Positions 9,430 to 20,944 of a stretch of DNA of 64,000 nucleotides are shown here, in pieces (the first letter of the stretch is position 1; the number at the start of each line of letters is the position of its first letter). The position numbers and the translations under genes were made by a program. The stretch is from Antedon mediterranea (Eukaryota; Echinodermata; Crinoidea; Comatulida; Antedonidae): the NCBI RefSeq assembly GCF_964355755.1, contig NC_092676.1:11948288-12012287 (forward strand). Reading direction: 5' to 3'. The notes beneath the pieces are model-generated. The model was given only the letters and a program-made list of their open reading frames with translations, was not told where the DNA came from and searched no databases.

Positions 9430-10505
9430 ATGCAAGATGGGTCCCATATATTTTACATCAGCTTGCCAATATGTTCAGCAGATGGGAACAATTATATGAA
9501 CTTGTCTATTATATATTTTAGCCAAGATATTAGGGAGATGCGTCCCATATATTTTATAAGGGTTTGCCCATGTATTACATCAGATGTTTGTCATGTGGGT
9601 CCCATATAGATTATATATGGGTGGGGCCTGGTATTACCCCAGATTGTTGGCAGATGGGTCCCATATGGAATATAATATGGGCTTGCCCGTATGTATTACT
9701 CCAGATGTTTGGCAGATGGGTCCCATATGGAATATATATGAGCTTCCCCGTATGCAATATCTAATCTATATGGGTCCCATCTGCCATATGGAATATATAT
9801 GAGCTTGCCCGTTTGCCAGATGGGTTCTATATAGATTATATATGGGCTTGCCCATATGTATTACCCCAGAGGTTTGGCAGATGGGACCTATATAGATTAG
9901 ATATGGGTTTGCCCATATTTATTACCCAAGATGTTTGGCAGATGGGTCCCATATAGATCATAACGAGCTTACCCATATGTAGGCCTATTACCCCAGATGT
10001 TTGGCAGATGGTTCCCATATCGATTATTATGGGCTTGCCAATATGTATTACCCCATATGTTTGGCAGATGGGTCCCATATCGATTATATATGGGCTTACT
10101 CGTATCTATTAGCCCAGATGTTTGGCAGATGGGTCCCATATAGATCATATGAGCTTGCCCATATGTATTACCCCATATTTTTGGCAGATGGGTCCCATAT
10201 AGTAGGTATTGGATTACCCATATGTATTAGCCCAGAAGTTTGGCAGATGGGTCCCATATCGATTATATATGGGCTTAACCATATGTATTAGCCCAGATTT
10301 TTGGCAGCTGGGTCCCATCTAGATTATGTATTGGCTTACCATATGTATTAGCCCAGAGGTTGGGCGGATAGGTCCCATATCGATTATATATGGGCTTGCC
10401 CATATTCATTACCCCATATTTTTGGTAGATGGATCCCATATATATTAGATATGGGCTGGCCCATATGTATTAGCCCAGACGTTTGGCAGATGGGTCCCAT
10501 ATCGA
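9430..10505. repeat. 61 bp minisatellite with two palindromes per unit
   Basis: About 17 copies of a unit near 61 bp (measured spacings 60, 61, 61 and 66 bp between successive GTTTGGCAG words). Each unit carries a palindrome ATGGGTCCCAT and an interrupted one ATATGGGC-TT-GCCCATAT, separated by TGTATTACCCCAGATGTTTG. The leftmost copies are the most degenerate. Reading frames across it (9564-9764, 9584-9802, 9836-10078, 10001-10291) simply translate the unit and carry no domain. Confidence 0.9.
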
Positions 10506-12842
10506 TCGCTGATCTATCTCTCTCTCTCTCTCTCGCTGATCTATCTTTCTCTCTCGCTGATCTATCTCTCTCTCGCTGATCTATCTCTCTCTCGCTGATC
10601 TATCTCTCTCTCGCTGATCTATCTCTCTCTCGCTGATCTATCTCTCTCTCGCTGATCTATCTCTCTCTCTCTCGCTGATCTATCTCTCTCTCTCGCTGAT
10701 CTATCTCTCTCGCTGATCTATGTCTCTCTCGCTGATCTATCTCTCTCTCGGTGATCTATCTCTCTCGCTGATATATCTCTCTCTCGCTGATCTATCTCTC
10801 TCTCGCTGATCTATCTCTCTCTCGCTGATCTATCCCTCTCTCCCTGATCTATCTCTCTCTCGCTAATCTATCTCTCTCTCGCTGATCTATCTCTCTCTCT
10901 CGCTGATCTATCTCTCTCTCTCTGATCTATCTCTCTCTCTCGCTGATCTATCTCTCTCTCTCGCTGATCTATCTCTCTCTCGCTGATCTATCTCTCTCTC
11001 GCTGACCTATCTCTCTCTCTCGCTGATCTATATCTCTCTCGCTGATCTATCTCTCTCTTGCTGATCTATTTCTCTCTCGCTGATCTATCTCTCTCTCTCG
11101 CTGATCTATCTCTCTCTCGCTGATCTATCTCTCTCTCTCGCTGATCTATCTCTTTCTCGCTGATCTATCTCTCTCTCGCTGATCTATCTCTCTCTCTCGC
11201 TGATCTATCTCTCTCTCTTGCTGATCTATCTCTCTCTCGTTGATCTATCTATCTCTCTCTCGCTGATCTATCTCTCTCTCGCTGAGCTATCTCTCTCTAG
11301 CTGATCTATCTCTCTCGCTGATCTATCTCTCTCTCGCTGATCTATCTCTCGCTGATCTCTCTCTCTCTCTCTCTCTCGCTGATCTATCTCTCTCTCGCTG
11401 ATCTATCTCTCTATCGCTGATCTATCTCTCTCTCTCGCTGATCTATCTCTCTCTCTCTCTCTCTCGCTCATCTATCTCTCTCTCGCTGATCTTTTTCTCT
11501 CTCGCGCTGATCTATCACTCTCTCTCGCTGATCTATCTCTCTCTCTCTCTCTCTGATCTGTCTCTCTCTCTCTCTCTCGCTGATCTATCTCTCTCTCTCG
11601 CTGATCTATCTCTCCCCGCTTATCTATCTCTCTCTCTCGCTGATCTATCTCTCTCTCGCTGATCTGTCTCTCTCTCACTAATCTATCTCTCTCTCGCTGA
11701 TCTATCTCTCTCTCGCTGATCTATCTCTCTCTCGCTGATCTATCTCTCTCTCGCTGATCTATCTCTCTCTCGCTGATCTGTCTCTCTCTCGCTGATCTGT
11801 CTCTCTCTCGCTGATCTGTCTCTCTCTCGCTGATCTGTCTCTCTCTCTCGCGGATCTGTCTCTCTCTTGCTGATCTGTCTCTCTCTCTCGCTGATCTGTC
11901 TCTCTCTCGCTGATCTGTCTCTCTCGCTGATCTATCTCTCTCTCGCTGATCTATCTCTCTCTCGCTGATGTATCTCTCTCTCGCTGATCTATCTGTCTCT
12001 CGCAGATCTATCTCTCTCTCGCTGATCTATCTGTCTCTCGCTGATCTATCTGTCTCTCGCTGATCTATCTGTCTCTCGCTGATCTATCTGTCTCTCGTTG
12101 ATCTATCTCTCTCTCGCTAATCTATCTGTCTCTCGCTGATCTATCTCTCTCTCGCTGATCTATCTCTCTCTCGCTGATCTATCTCTCTCTCGCTGATCTA
12201 TCTCTCTCTCTCGCTGATCTATCTCTCTCTCGCTGATCTATCTCTCTCTAACTGATCTATCTCTCTTTCGCTGATCTACCTCTCTCTCGCTGATCTATCT
12301 CATTCTCGCTGATCTATCTCTCTCTCGCTGATCTGTCTCTCTCGCTGATCTATCTCTCTCTCGCTGATCTATCTCTCTCTCGCTGATGTATTTCTCTCTC
12401 GCTGATCTATCTGTCTCTCGCAGATCTATCTCTCTCTCGCTGATCTATCTGTCTCTCGCTGATCTATCTGTCTCTCGCTGATCTATCTGTCTCTCGTTGA
12501 TCTATCTGTCTCTCGCTAATCTATCTGTCTCTCGCTGATCTATCTCTCTCTCGCTGATCTATCTCTCTCTCGCTGATCTATCTCTCTCTCGCTGATCTAT
12601 CTCTCTCTCGCTGATCTATCTCTCTCTCGCTGATCTATCTCTCTCTCGCTGATCTATCTCTCTCTAACTGATCTATCTCTCTTTCGCTGATCTACCTCTC
12701 TCTCGCTGATCTATCTCATTCTCGCTGATCTATCTCTCTCTCGCTGATCTATCTCTCCCTCGCTGATCTATCTCTCTCTCGCTGATCTATCTCTCTCTCG
12801 CTGATCTATCTCTCTCTCGCTGATCTATCTCTCTCGCTGATC
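10506..12842. repeat. 19 bp polypyrimidine minisatellite
   Basis: About 120 copies of GCTGATCTATCTCTCTCTC with CT-length variation (roughly 15-27 bp). The plus strand is mostly pyrimidine and the minus strand GA-rich. A variant block with GATGTATC, CTGTCTCTCGCAG, CGTTGATC and CTAACTGATC variants occurs twice in the same order, at about 11960-12300 and 12378-12720. This shows a duplication of about 417 bp, or 22 monomers. The minus-strand frame at 11472-11678 (Arg-Glu repeats) is an artefact. Confidence 0.9.
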
Positions 12843-14085
12843 GACTGTATATTGTGTTAACGTCATCTAATTGAGCCATAGTAACGAGTTATGTCTAAAA
12901 ATAAAAGGGTCGAAATTTGGCCATTTTTCGAAAATTTCCCTGCGGGGGACTATAGGATTTTTTTCGAAAAATGTTAAAATTTTCCACTTTCTAAAATTCA
13001 ATAATTATGCTATAATATTGCCATTTATGTAAATATATTGTGCTAACATCATCTTATAGAGTCATAGTTACTAGTTATGTTAAAAAATAAAAGGGTCGAA
13101 ATTTGGCCATTTTTTAACATGCGGGGGACCATAGGAATTTTTTTGAAAAATGGCAAAAATTTCCACTTTTTAAAATTCGAAAATTATGCTATAATATTGC
13201 CATTTATGCAAATATATTGTGCTAACATCATCTTATAGAGACATAGTAACTAGTTATGTAAAAAAAAGGGTCAAAATTTGGCCATTTTTCGAAAATTTTC
13301 CTGCGGCGGACCATAGGAATTTTTTCTAAAAATCGCCAAAATGTCCATTTTTTTAAATTCAATAATTATGCTATAGTATTGTCATTTATTCACATATATT
13401 GTGTTAACATCATCTTATAGAACCATAGTAACTAGTTATGTCAAAAAATAAAATGGTTGAAATTTCCATGTGGGGGACCATGGGACTTTTTTCCAAAAAA
13501 TAGTCAAAATTTCCATTCTTTAAAATTAAAAAATTATGCTTAACATCATCTTATAGAGCCATAGTAACTAGTTATGTCAAAAAATAAAAGGGTCAAAATT
13601 TGGCAATTTTTCGAAAAATTTCAATTGTTTAAAATTAAAAAATTATGCTATAATATTGCAATTTATGCAAATTTATTGTGCTAACATCATCTTATAGAGC
13701 CATAGCAACTACTTATGTCAAAATATAAAAGGGTCGAAAATGGCAAAAATTTCCACTTTTTAAAATTAAATAATTATGCTATAAAATTGCCATTTATGGT
13801 CATATATTGTGTTAACATCATCTTATAGAGCGTAACTAGTTATGTCAAAAAATAAAAGGGTCGAAATTTTCCCAATTTTGGAAAATTTCCCTCTGGGGGA
13901 CCATAGGAATTTTTTCGAAAAATGGCCAAAATTTCCAATTTTTAAAATTCTATAATTATGCTATAATATTGCCATTTATGCACATATATTGTGTTAAATT
14001 TGGCTATTTTTCGAAAAATGTTCCTGCTGGGGACCACAGGAATTTTTTCGAAAAATTACCAAAATTTATACGAAATTAAGCTATT
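12843..14085. repeat. Satellite A, first block (~180 bp unit)
   Basis: Roughly seven degenerate copies of a unit near 180 bp. Successive ATATTGTG words start at 12849, 13035, 13213 and 13395. Recognisable words are TGTGTTAACATCATCTTATA, CATAGTAACTAGTTATGTC, AAATAAAAGGGTCGAAATTT, CCTGCGGGGGACCATAGGA and ATTATGCTATAATATTGCC. Later copies are truncated. The same satellite returns at 39871-42050. Confidence 0.85.
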
Positions 14086-15895
14086 TTGTGCCCTTTGATG
14101 TTTTGTGTGAAAAAGTTTTGTCGAAATGCTCAAATGGTCTAAAACGTTTTTTAATACCATATTAAGCTATTTTGTGCACTTTGATGTTTGTGTGAAAAGT
14201 TTTTTCGAAATGCTCAAAATGGTCTAAAACGGTTTCTATTGTGATTCTAAGCACTTTGATGTTTTTGTGTAACCAAGTTTCTTCGAAATGCACAAAATGG
14301 TCTAAAACGTCTCCAAATGCGATTTGAAATAATTATTAGCACTTTGGTATTTTTATGTTAACTAGTTTTTTTCGAAAATCACAAAATGGTCAAAAACGTT
14401 TCCAAATGCGATTAGAAGCTATTCTGTACACTTTGATGTTTTGTGTGAAAAAGTTTTGTCGAAATGCTCAAAATGGTCTAAAACGTTTTTAAATACCATA
14501 TTAAGCTATTTTGTGCACTTTGATGTTTTTGTGTGAAAAGTTTTATCGAAATGCTCAAAATGGTCTAAAACGGTTTCTAATGTGATTTTTTAAGCACTTT
14601 AATGTTTTTGTGTAACCAAGTTTCATCGAAATGCACAGAATGGTCTAAAACGTCTCCAAACGCGATTTAAAGCTATTATGTAAACTTTGATGTTTTGTGT
14701 GAAAAAGGTTTGTCGAAATGCTCAAAATGGTCTAAAACGTTTTTAAATACGAAATTAAGCTATTTTGTGCTCTTTGATGTTTTTGTGTGAAAAGTTTTTT
14801 CGAAATGCTCAAAATGGTCTAAAACGGTTTATAATGTGATTTTAAGCACTTTTATGTTTTTGTGTAACCAAGTTTTTTCGAAATGCACAAAATGGTCTAA
14901 AACGTCTCCAAATGCGATTTGAAGCTATTCTGTACACTTTGATGTTTTGTGTGAAAAAGTTTTGTCGAAATGCTCAAATGGTCTAAAACGTTTTTAAATA
15001 CCATATTAAGCTATTTTGTGCACTTTGATGTTTTTGTGTGAAAAGTTTTTTTCGAAATGCTCAAAATGGTCTAAAACGGTTTCTATTGTGATTGATTCTA
15101 AGCACTTTGATGTTTTTGTGTAACCAAGTTTCATCGAAATGCACAAAATGGTCTAAAACCTCTCCAAATGCAATTTGAAGCTATTCTGTACACTTTGATG
15201 TTTTGTGTGAAAAGGTTTTGTCGAAATGCTTAAAATGATCTAAAACGTTTTCAAATACCACATTAAGCTATTTTGTGCACTTTGATATTTTTGTGTGAAA
15301 AGTTTTGTCGAAATGCTCAAAATGGTCTAAAACGGTTTCAAATGTGATTTTAAGCACTTTGATGTTTTTGTGTAACCAAGTTTCATTGAAATGCACAAAA
15401 TGGTCTAAAACGTCTCCAAATGCGTTTTGAAGCTATTCTAAGCACTTTGGTGTTTTTATGTTAAGAAGTTTATTTTCAAAAATCACAAATTGGTCTAAAA
15501 CCTCTCCAAATGCGATTTGGAGCTAATCTGTACACTTTTATGTTTTGTGTGAAAAAGTTTTGTCGAAATGCTCAAAATGGTCTAAAACGTTTTTAAATAC
15601 GATATTAAGCTATTTTGTGCACTTTGATGTTTTTGTGTGAAAAATTACATCGAAATGCTCAAAATGGTCTAAAACGGTTTCTAATGTGATTTTAAGCACT
15701 TTGATGTTTTTTTGTAACCAAGTTTCATCGAAATGCACAAAATGTTCTAAAACGTCTCCAAATGCGATTTGAAGCTATTCTGTACACTTTGATGTTTTTA
15801 TGTTAACATGTTTTTTCGAAAATCACAAAATGGTCTAAAACGTCTTCAAATGCGATTTAAAGCTATTCTGTACACTTTGATGTTTTTTGTGAGAA
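14086..15895. repeat. Satellite B, first block (~78-88 bp unit)
   Basis: Tandem monomers of about 78-88 bp with the core CACTTTGATGTTTTTGTGTG, TCGAAATGCTCAAAATGG and TCTAAAACG, alternating in linkers (AAATGTGATTTTAAG, AAATGCGATTTGAAGCTATT, AATACCATATTAAGCTATTT). Monomer types recur in a loose three-part order, so there is higher-order structure. It is continuous with satellite A on the left and satellite C on the right. The larger block is at 42051-54187. Confidence 0.85.
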
Positions 15896-17040
15896 ATCGG
15901 GGTCGTTGTCTTTGCGTAAAATCGGTGTCGCTGTCTGTACGTTAAAACGGGATCGATGTCTGTACGTAAAATCGGAGTCGCTGTCTGTACGTAAAATCGA
16001 GGTCGATGTCTTTACGTAAGAACGGAGTCGATATCTGTACGTAAAAACGGGGTCGATGACGGTACATTAAACGGAGTCAATGTATGTACGTAAAAACTAG
16101 GTCGATGTAAGTACGTGGTCGATGTCTGTACGTAAAATCGGGGTCGATGTCTGCACGTAAAATCGGTGTCGATGTCTGTACGTCAAAATGGGGTCGATAT
16201 ATGTCCGTCAAAACTAGGTCGATGTAAAATCGGGGTCACTGTCTGCACGTAAAATCGGGGTCGATATCGGTACGTAAAAACTAGGTCGATCTCTGTACGT
16301 AAAAAACAAGAAATGCACAAAATGGTCTAAAACGTCTCCAAAACGGGGCCGATGTCTGTACGTCAAAACTAGGTTGATGTCTGTATGTAAAATCAGGGTC
16401 GATGTCTGTACGTAAAACCGGTGTCGATGTCTGTAGGTCAAAACTAAGTCGATGTCTGTAGGTCAAAACTAGGTCTATGTCTGTACGTAAAATCATTGTC
16501 GATGTCTGTACGTAAAATCGGGGTCGATGTCTCTACGTTAAATCGTGGTCGGTTTATGTACGTAAAAACGGGATCGATGTCTGCACGTAAAAACGGGTTC
16601 AATGTCTGTACGTTAAATCAAGGTCGATGTCTATACGTAAAATCGGGGTCGATGTCTGTACTTAAAATCGGGGTACATTTCTGTATGTAAAGTCAGGGTC
16701 GATGTCTGTACGTAAAAACGGAGTCGATGTCTGTAGTTCAAAACTAGGTCGATGTCTGTACGTAAAAATGGGGTCGATGTCTGTACGAAAAAACTGGGTC
16801 GATATCTGTACTTAAAATTGGGGTCGATGTATGTACGTAAAAACGCAGTTGATGTCTGTAGTTCAAAGCTAGGTCGATGTCTGTACGTAAAATCGGGGTC
16901 GATGTCTGCACGTAAAATTGAGGTCGATGTCGGTACGTAAAAACTAGGTCGATGTCTGTACATAAAAACTAGGCCGATGTCTGTACATAAAATCGGGGTC
17001 GATGTCTATACATTAAATCGAGGTCGATGCCTGTACGTCA
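15896..17040. repeat. Satellite C, first block (25 bp unit)
   Basis: About 45 copies of the 25 bp unit TCGATGTCTGTACGTAAAAT plus CGGGG, with variants such as AAAACTAGG and AAAACGGGG. A 35 bp piece of satellite B interrupts it near 16309-16343. The array breaks at 17040, where the composite inverted repeat begins, and resumes at 19926. Reading frames inside (for example minus 16214-16441, minus 16631-16963) are array artefacts. Confidence 0.9.
16309..16343. repeat. Satellite B fragment embedded in satellite C
   Basis: GAAATGCACAAAATGGTCTA followed by AAACGTCTCCAAA is a diagnostic satellite B segment in direct orientation. It is surrounded on both sides by 25 bp satellite C monomers and joins C without any mobile-element ends. 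Confidence 0.8.
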
Positions 17041-18079
17041 AAGATCTTATATACTAAAGATGGGACACTCTCGGATTTGTTCGTGCAATTCATGTAACAC
17101 ACATGGAGCTCATTTCATAGGGCGCCCTCTCGCTCAAACATGTAGATTTATGGATCAGATGTCTACTGTATTGTAACTGAATACTCAATTTTTTTCATCA
17201 CAATAATTACGGTAATGTGCGATTAAATTATAATGATAGACTTATTTCCTGTACTTTGTATATCTCTATTTGTTTTAATTACTGAATATTGTTGTTATTA
17301 TTGAATGTTTATCATCATCCTCAAAATCATCATCTAGGAGTAATCATCACTCACATCACTACTACTTATTTATGCGAGTCGGCTCTGGTATTAACACTAA
17401 GCGCATCGTATTCCGTTTTTGTTCTTGATGTGTTCTTTTTCATCCAGCAGCAAAACAGTGCAGATTAGGAAAATATATTAGTAAAATAGTGTGTTATAAA
17501 CAATTAAAAAAGAACAAGAAGTCACTTTTTAAAATCACTACTTCGACTATTTTATTGCAGTAATTTTTCGGAATATATTTATACACAATCATAGGCTTAA
17601 GCCTACAGGCATGATGAAACAGATTATGATAGTCAATTCTGAGACAATTCATACTAGGCATACATGTACCCATCATTCGCCATGACATTCACTTATTATT
17701 ATAATTTATTTAAAACCTGAGATAACAATTAGTTATGTTATAGTAGTCTCAGTTTAAAATTAACTCAATAACTATTGCGAAATGATGCATGGGTCCACCC
17801 AGAGGAAATATAAAAAATGTAGAAACATTGAAATAAAATCATCATATTTACAATTATTCAATCATCATACCAGACCGTAGTAATGATCATCATTTCTAGC
17901 CGATAATGCACAGACCGGGCGCGTACAGAGGTCGACCTCCGGGCTGAGTCCTGGTTAACATGCGAATGATGTAATCCGGAACGGTATTGATGGAAGCCCG
18001 ATAGGCGAGACAACCAAGTTGAAACTGATAACGTTGAGAAACGGATGAGATAGAAATGGTGTTATCAATAAGGTGGGAT

Positions 18080-18470
18080 GGGGTATGAGGGTGACAAAAA
18101 AATGTGACATCACAAACCACCACACCACCCACCCCTCCCACAAAAACCCCAGGAGTCGGGGGAATTTTTTTAAATGTAGTTTAAAACCTTCCGGGTACAA
18201 TTGCCATCATTTTGATACCCCATACGTATGGTTACGTGCAGAAACAGAAATTTGTATAACGAACAAACATCGAAAGTGGGGGTTTTGACCACATTTTGGT
18301 CCCTAACTTGGTGAAATGATGTTAAAATATAGCTTAGAACATTCCCGGTACAATTTCGGTCATTTTGATACCCCATATGTAAGATTATGTGCAGTAACAA
18401 CATTTTGTATAACGAACAAACAAACAGACAGACAAACAGACAGAAAAACTCTCTCACTTATAATATAGAT
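18080..18470 (+). repeat. Retroelement-like tail with ~150 bp duplication
   Basis: Two related units (about 18180-18270 and 18330-18420) each contain TTTTGATACCCCATA and TTTGTATAACGAACAAACA. They are followed by a CAGACAGACAAACAGACAGA tract and CTCTCACTTATAATATAGATG. A PyrPur tetranucleotide tract followed by TATAATATAGAT is commonly seen at the 3' end of non-autonomous invertebrate retroelements (RTE-like); that assignment is from memory of such repeats and is tentative. Confidence 0.35.
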
Positions 18471-18589
18471 GTTAAGATGTAGGCTACTTATTTAATTACA
18501 TAAATTTACCTGTTCTTGTCTTTGGGAAAATTGTAAAACTTAAGTTCTGGGTTGGCCTTTGAATTGCTTTTACAATTAATTGCAGCACA

Positions 18590-18893
18590 GTACATCCCTC
18601 CACTTTTTCTCTTTTAATTCATTGTTTGTTAACCATACAAACTTTGGCGCGAATACTCAAGAATACTGCGATCGTCACGCAAAAGTTCGTTACAAAGATC
18701 TTATATACTAAAGATGTGACACTACCCGCGTTTACGCGTAACACTTTAGAAGCGTCAAATTATAGTGCGCCCCCTCGCTTAAACAAGTAACGAACTTTTG
18801 CGTGACGATCGCAGTATTCTTTAGGGATTGAGTATTCGCGCCAAAGTTTGTATGGTTAACAAACAATGAATTAAAAGAGAAAAAGTGGAGGGA
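18590..18893. repeat. Inner palindrome with 100 bp arms
   Basis: The left arm (about 18590-18694) and right arm (18787-18893) are inverted copies, reading through TTGTTAACCATACAAACTTT, GCGCGAATACTCAA and GATCGTCACGCAAAAGTTCG. The right arm carries an extra TCCCTAA-type heptamer. The loop (18695-18786) starts CAAAGATCTTATATACTAAA and recurs inverted at 19822-19925. Confidence 0.75.
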
Positions 18894-20944
18894 GGTATGG
18901 TAAAGTTGTAGGAGGTCTGTACGCGCCCCCCGGTCTGTGCATTATCGGCTAGAAATGATGATCATTACGACGGTCTGGTATGATGAATAATTGTAAATAT
19001 GATGATTTTATTTCAATGTTTCTACATTTATTATATTTCCTCTCGGTGGCCCGTGCATCATTTCACAATAGTTATTGAGTTAATGTTAAACTGAGACTAC
19101 TATAAAATAACTAATTGTTATCTCAGGTTTTAAATAAATTATAATAATAAATGAATGTCATGGCGAATGATGGGTACATAATACAGTAGGCCTAGTATGA
19201 ATTATCTCAGAATTGACTATCATAATCTGTTTCATGTCATGACTGTAGGCTTAAGCCTATGATTGTTTATAAATATATTCCGAAAAATTACTGTAATAAA
19301 ATAGTCGAAGTAGTGATTTTAAAAAGTGACTTCTTGTTCTTTTTTAATTGTTTATAACACACTGTTTTGACTAATATATGTTCCTAATCTGCACTGTTTT
19401 GCTGCTGGATGAAAAAGAAGAAAACATCAAGAACAAAAACGGAATACGATGCGCTTAGTGTTAATACCATAGCCGACTCGCATAAATAAGTAGTAGTGCG
19501 GATGTGAGTGATGATTACTCTTAGATGATGATTTTGAGGATGATGATAAACATTCAATAATAACAACAATATTCAGTAATTAAAACAAATAGAGATATAC
19601 AAAGTACAGTAAATAAGTCTATCATTATAATTTAATCGCACATTACCGCAATTATTGTGATGAAAAAAATTGAGTATTCAGTTACAATACAGTAGACATA
19701 TCTGATCCATAAATCTACTTGTTTGAGCGAGAGGACGCCCTATAAAATGAGCTCCATGTGTGTTACATGAATTGCACGTAAAATACCGAGTGTGTCCCAT
19801 CTTTAGTATATAAGATATTTGGTTCGTTACTTGTTTAAGCGAGGGGGCGCACTATAATTTGACGCTTCTAAAGTGTTACGCGTAAACGCGGGTAGTGTCA
19901 CGTCTTTAGTATATAAGATCTTTGCTGTACGTAAAAACGGGGTCGGTGTCTGCACGTGAAATCGGGGTCGATGTCTGTGCGTAAAATCGGATTCGATAAC
20001 TGTATGTAAAAACGGGGTCGATGTCTGTACGTCAAAACTAGGTAGATGAATATATGTAAAATCAGGGTCGATGCTGTGCGTAAAAACTAAGTCCATGTAT
20101 GTACGTAAAATCGAGGTACATGTCTATACGTAAAATCAGGGTCGATGTCGATGTCTGTAGTTAAAAACTAGGTCGATGTCTGTACGTAAAAACGGGGTCG
20201 ATGTCTGCACGTAAAAACGGGGTCGATGGCTGTACGTAAAAACGTGGTCGATGTCTGTACGTAAAAACTGGGTCGATGTCTGTACGTAAAATCGGGGTCC
20301 ATATCTGTACGTAAAGTCGGGGTCGCTGTCATTGCATAAAAACTATGTCGAGGTCTGTAAGTAAAAACTAGGCCGATGTATGTACGTAAAAACTAGGTCG
20401 ATGTCTGTACGTCAAAACTAGGTCGATGTCTGTATATAAAATCGGGGTCGATGTCGGTACGTTAAACGGAGTCGATTTCTGTACGTAAAATAGGGATCAA
20501 CGTATGTACGTAAAATCGGGGTCGATGTATGTACGTAAAATCAGGGTCGATGTCTGTACGTAAAAACGGGGTCGATGTCTGTACGTAAATACGAGATCGA
20601 TGTCTGTAGGTAAATACGGGATCGATGTCTGTTCGTGAAATCGGGGTCGATGTCTGTACGTCAAAACTAGATCGATGTCTGTACGTAAAATCGGGGTCGA
20701 TGTCTGTACCTAAAATCGAGGTCGATGTATGTACGTAAAATCGGGGTCAATGCCTCTACATAAAATCGAGGTTGATGTCGGTACGTAAAAACTAGGTCGA
20801 TGTCTGTACGTAAAAGCGGAGTCGATATATGTATGTAAAAACGGGGTCGATGTCTGTACGTCAAAACTAGGTCGATGTCTGTATGTAAAATCAGGGTCGA
20901 TGTCTTTACGTAAAAATTAGGTCGATGTCTGTACTTAAAATCGG

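Larger units (their letters stand above)
17041..19925. mobile_element. Composite inverted repeat inserted in satellite C
   Basis: Both edges read AAAGATCTTATATACTAAAG inward and abut 25 bp satellite monomers. Arms of about 0.9 kb (17041-17938 and 18913-19819) are near-identical inverted copies by eye. They share CCATACCAGACCGT-type, CGTACAGAGG and TTAAGCCTAC words and differ by small indels. The centre holds a second palindrome (18590-18893) and a retroelement-like tail. The last 100 bp (19822-19925) is an inverted copy of the inner palindrome's loop. No coding capacity is recognised; frames at 17494-17688, 17896-18457 and 19384-19569 carry no domain. The termini could belong to a Helitron-like or other non-autonomous family; I cannot decide. 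Confidence 0.65.

Noticed and set aside
9564-10291. Overlapping reading frames of 66-96 codons on both strands
   Set aside because: They cover the 61 bp palindromic minisatellite, and both strands give similar peptides because the unit is self-complementary.
11472-11678. Arg-Glu-rich minus-strand frame
   Set aside because: Pure translation of the GA-rich strand of the 19 bp minisatellite.
10506-12842. CRISPR-like look of a short regular repeat
   Set aside because: There are no unique spacers between repeats; it is a contiguous 19 bp minisatellite in eukaryotic DNA.
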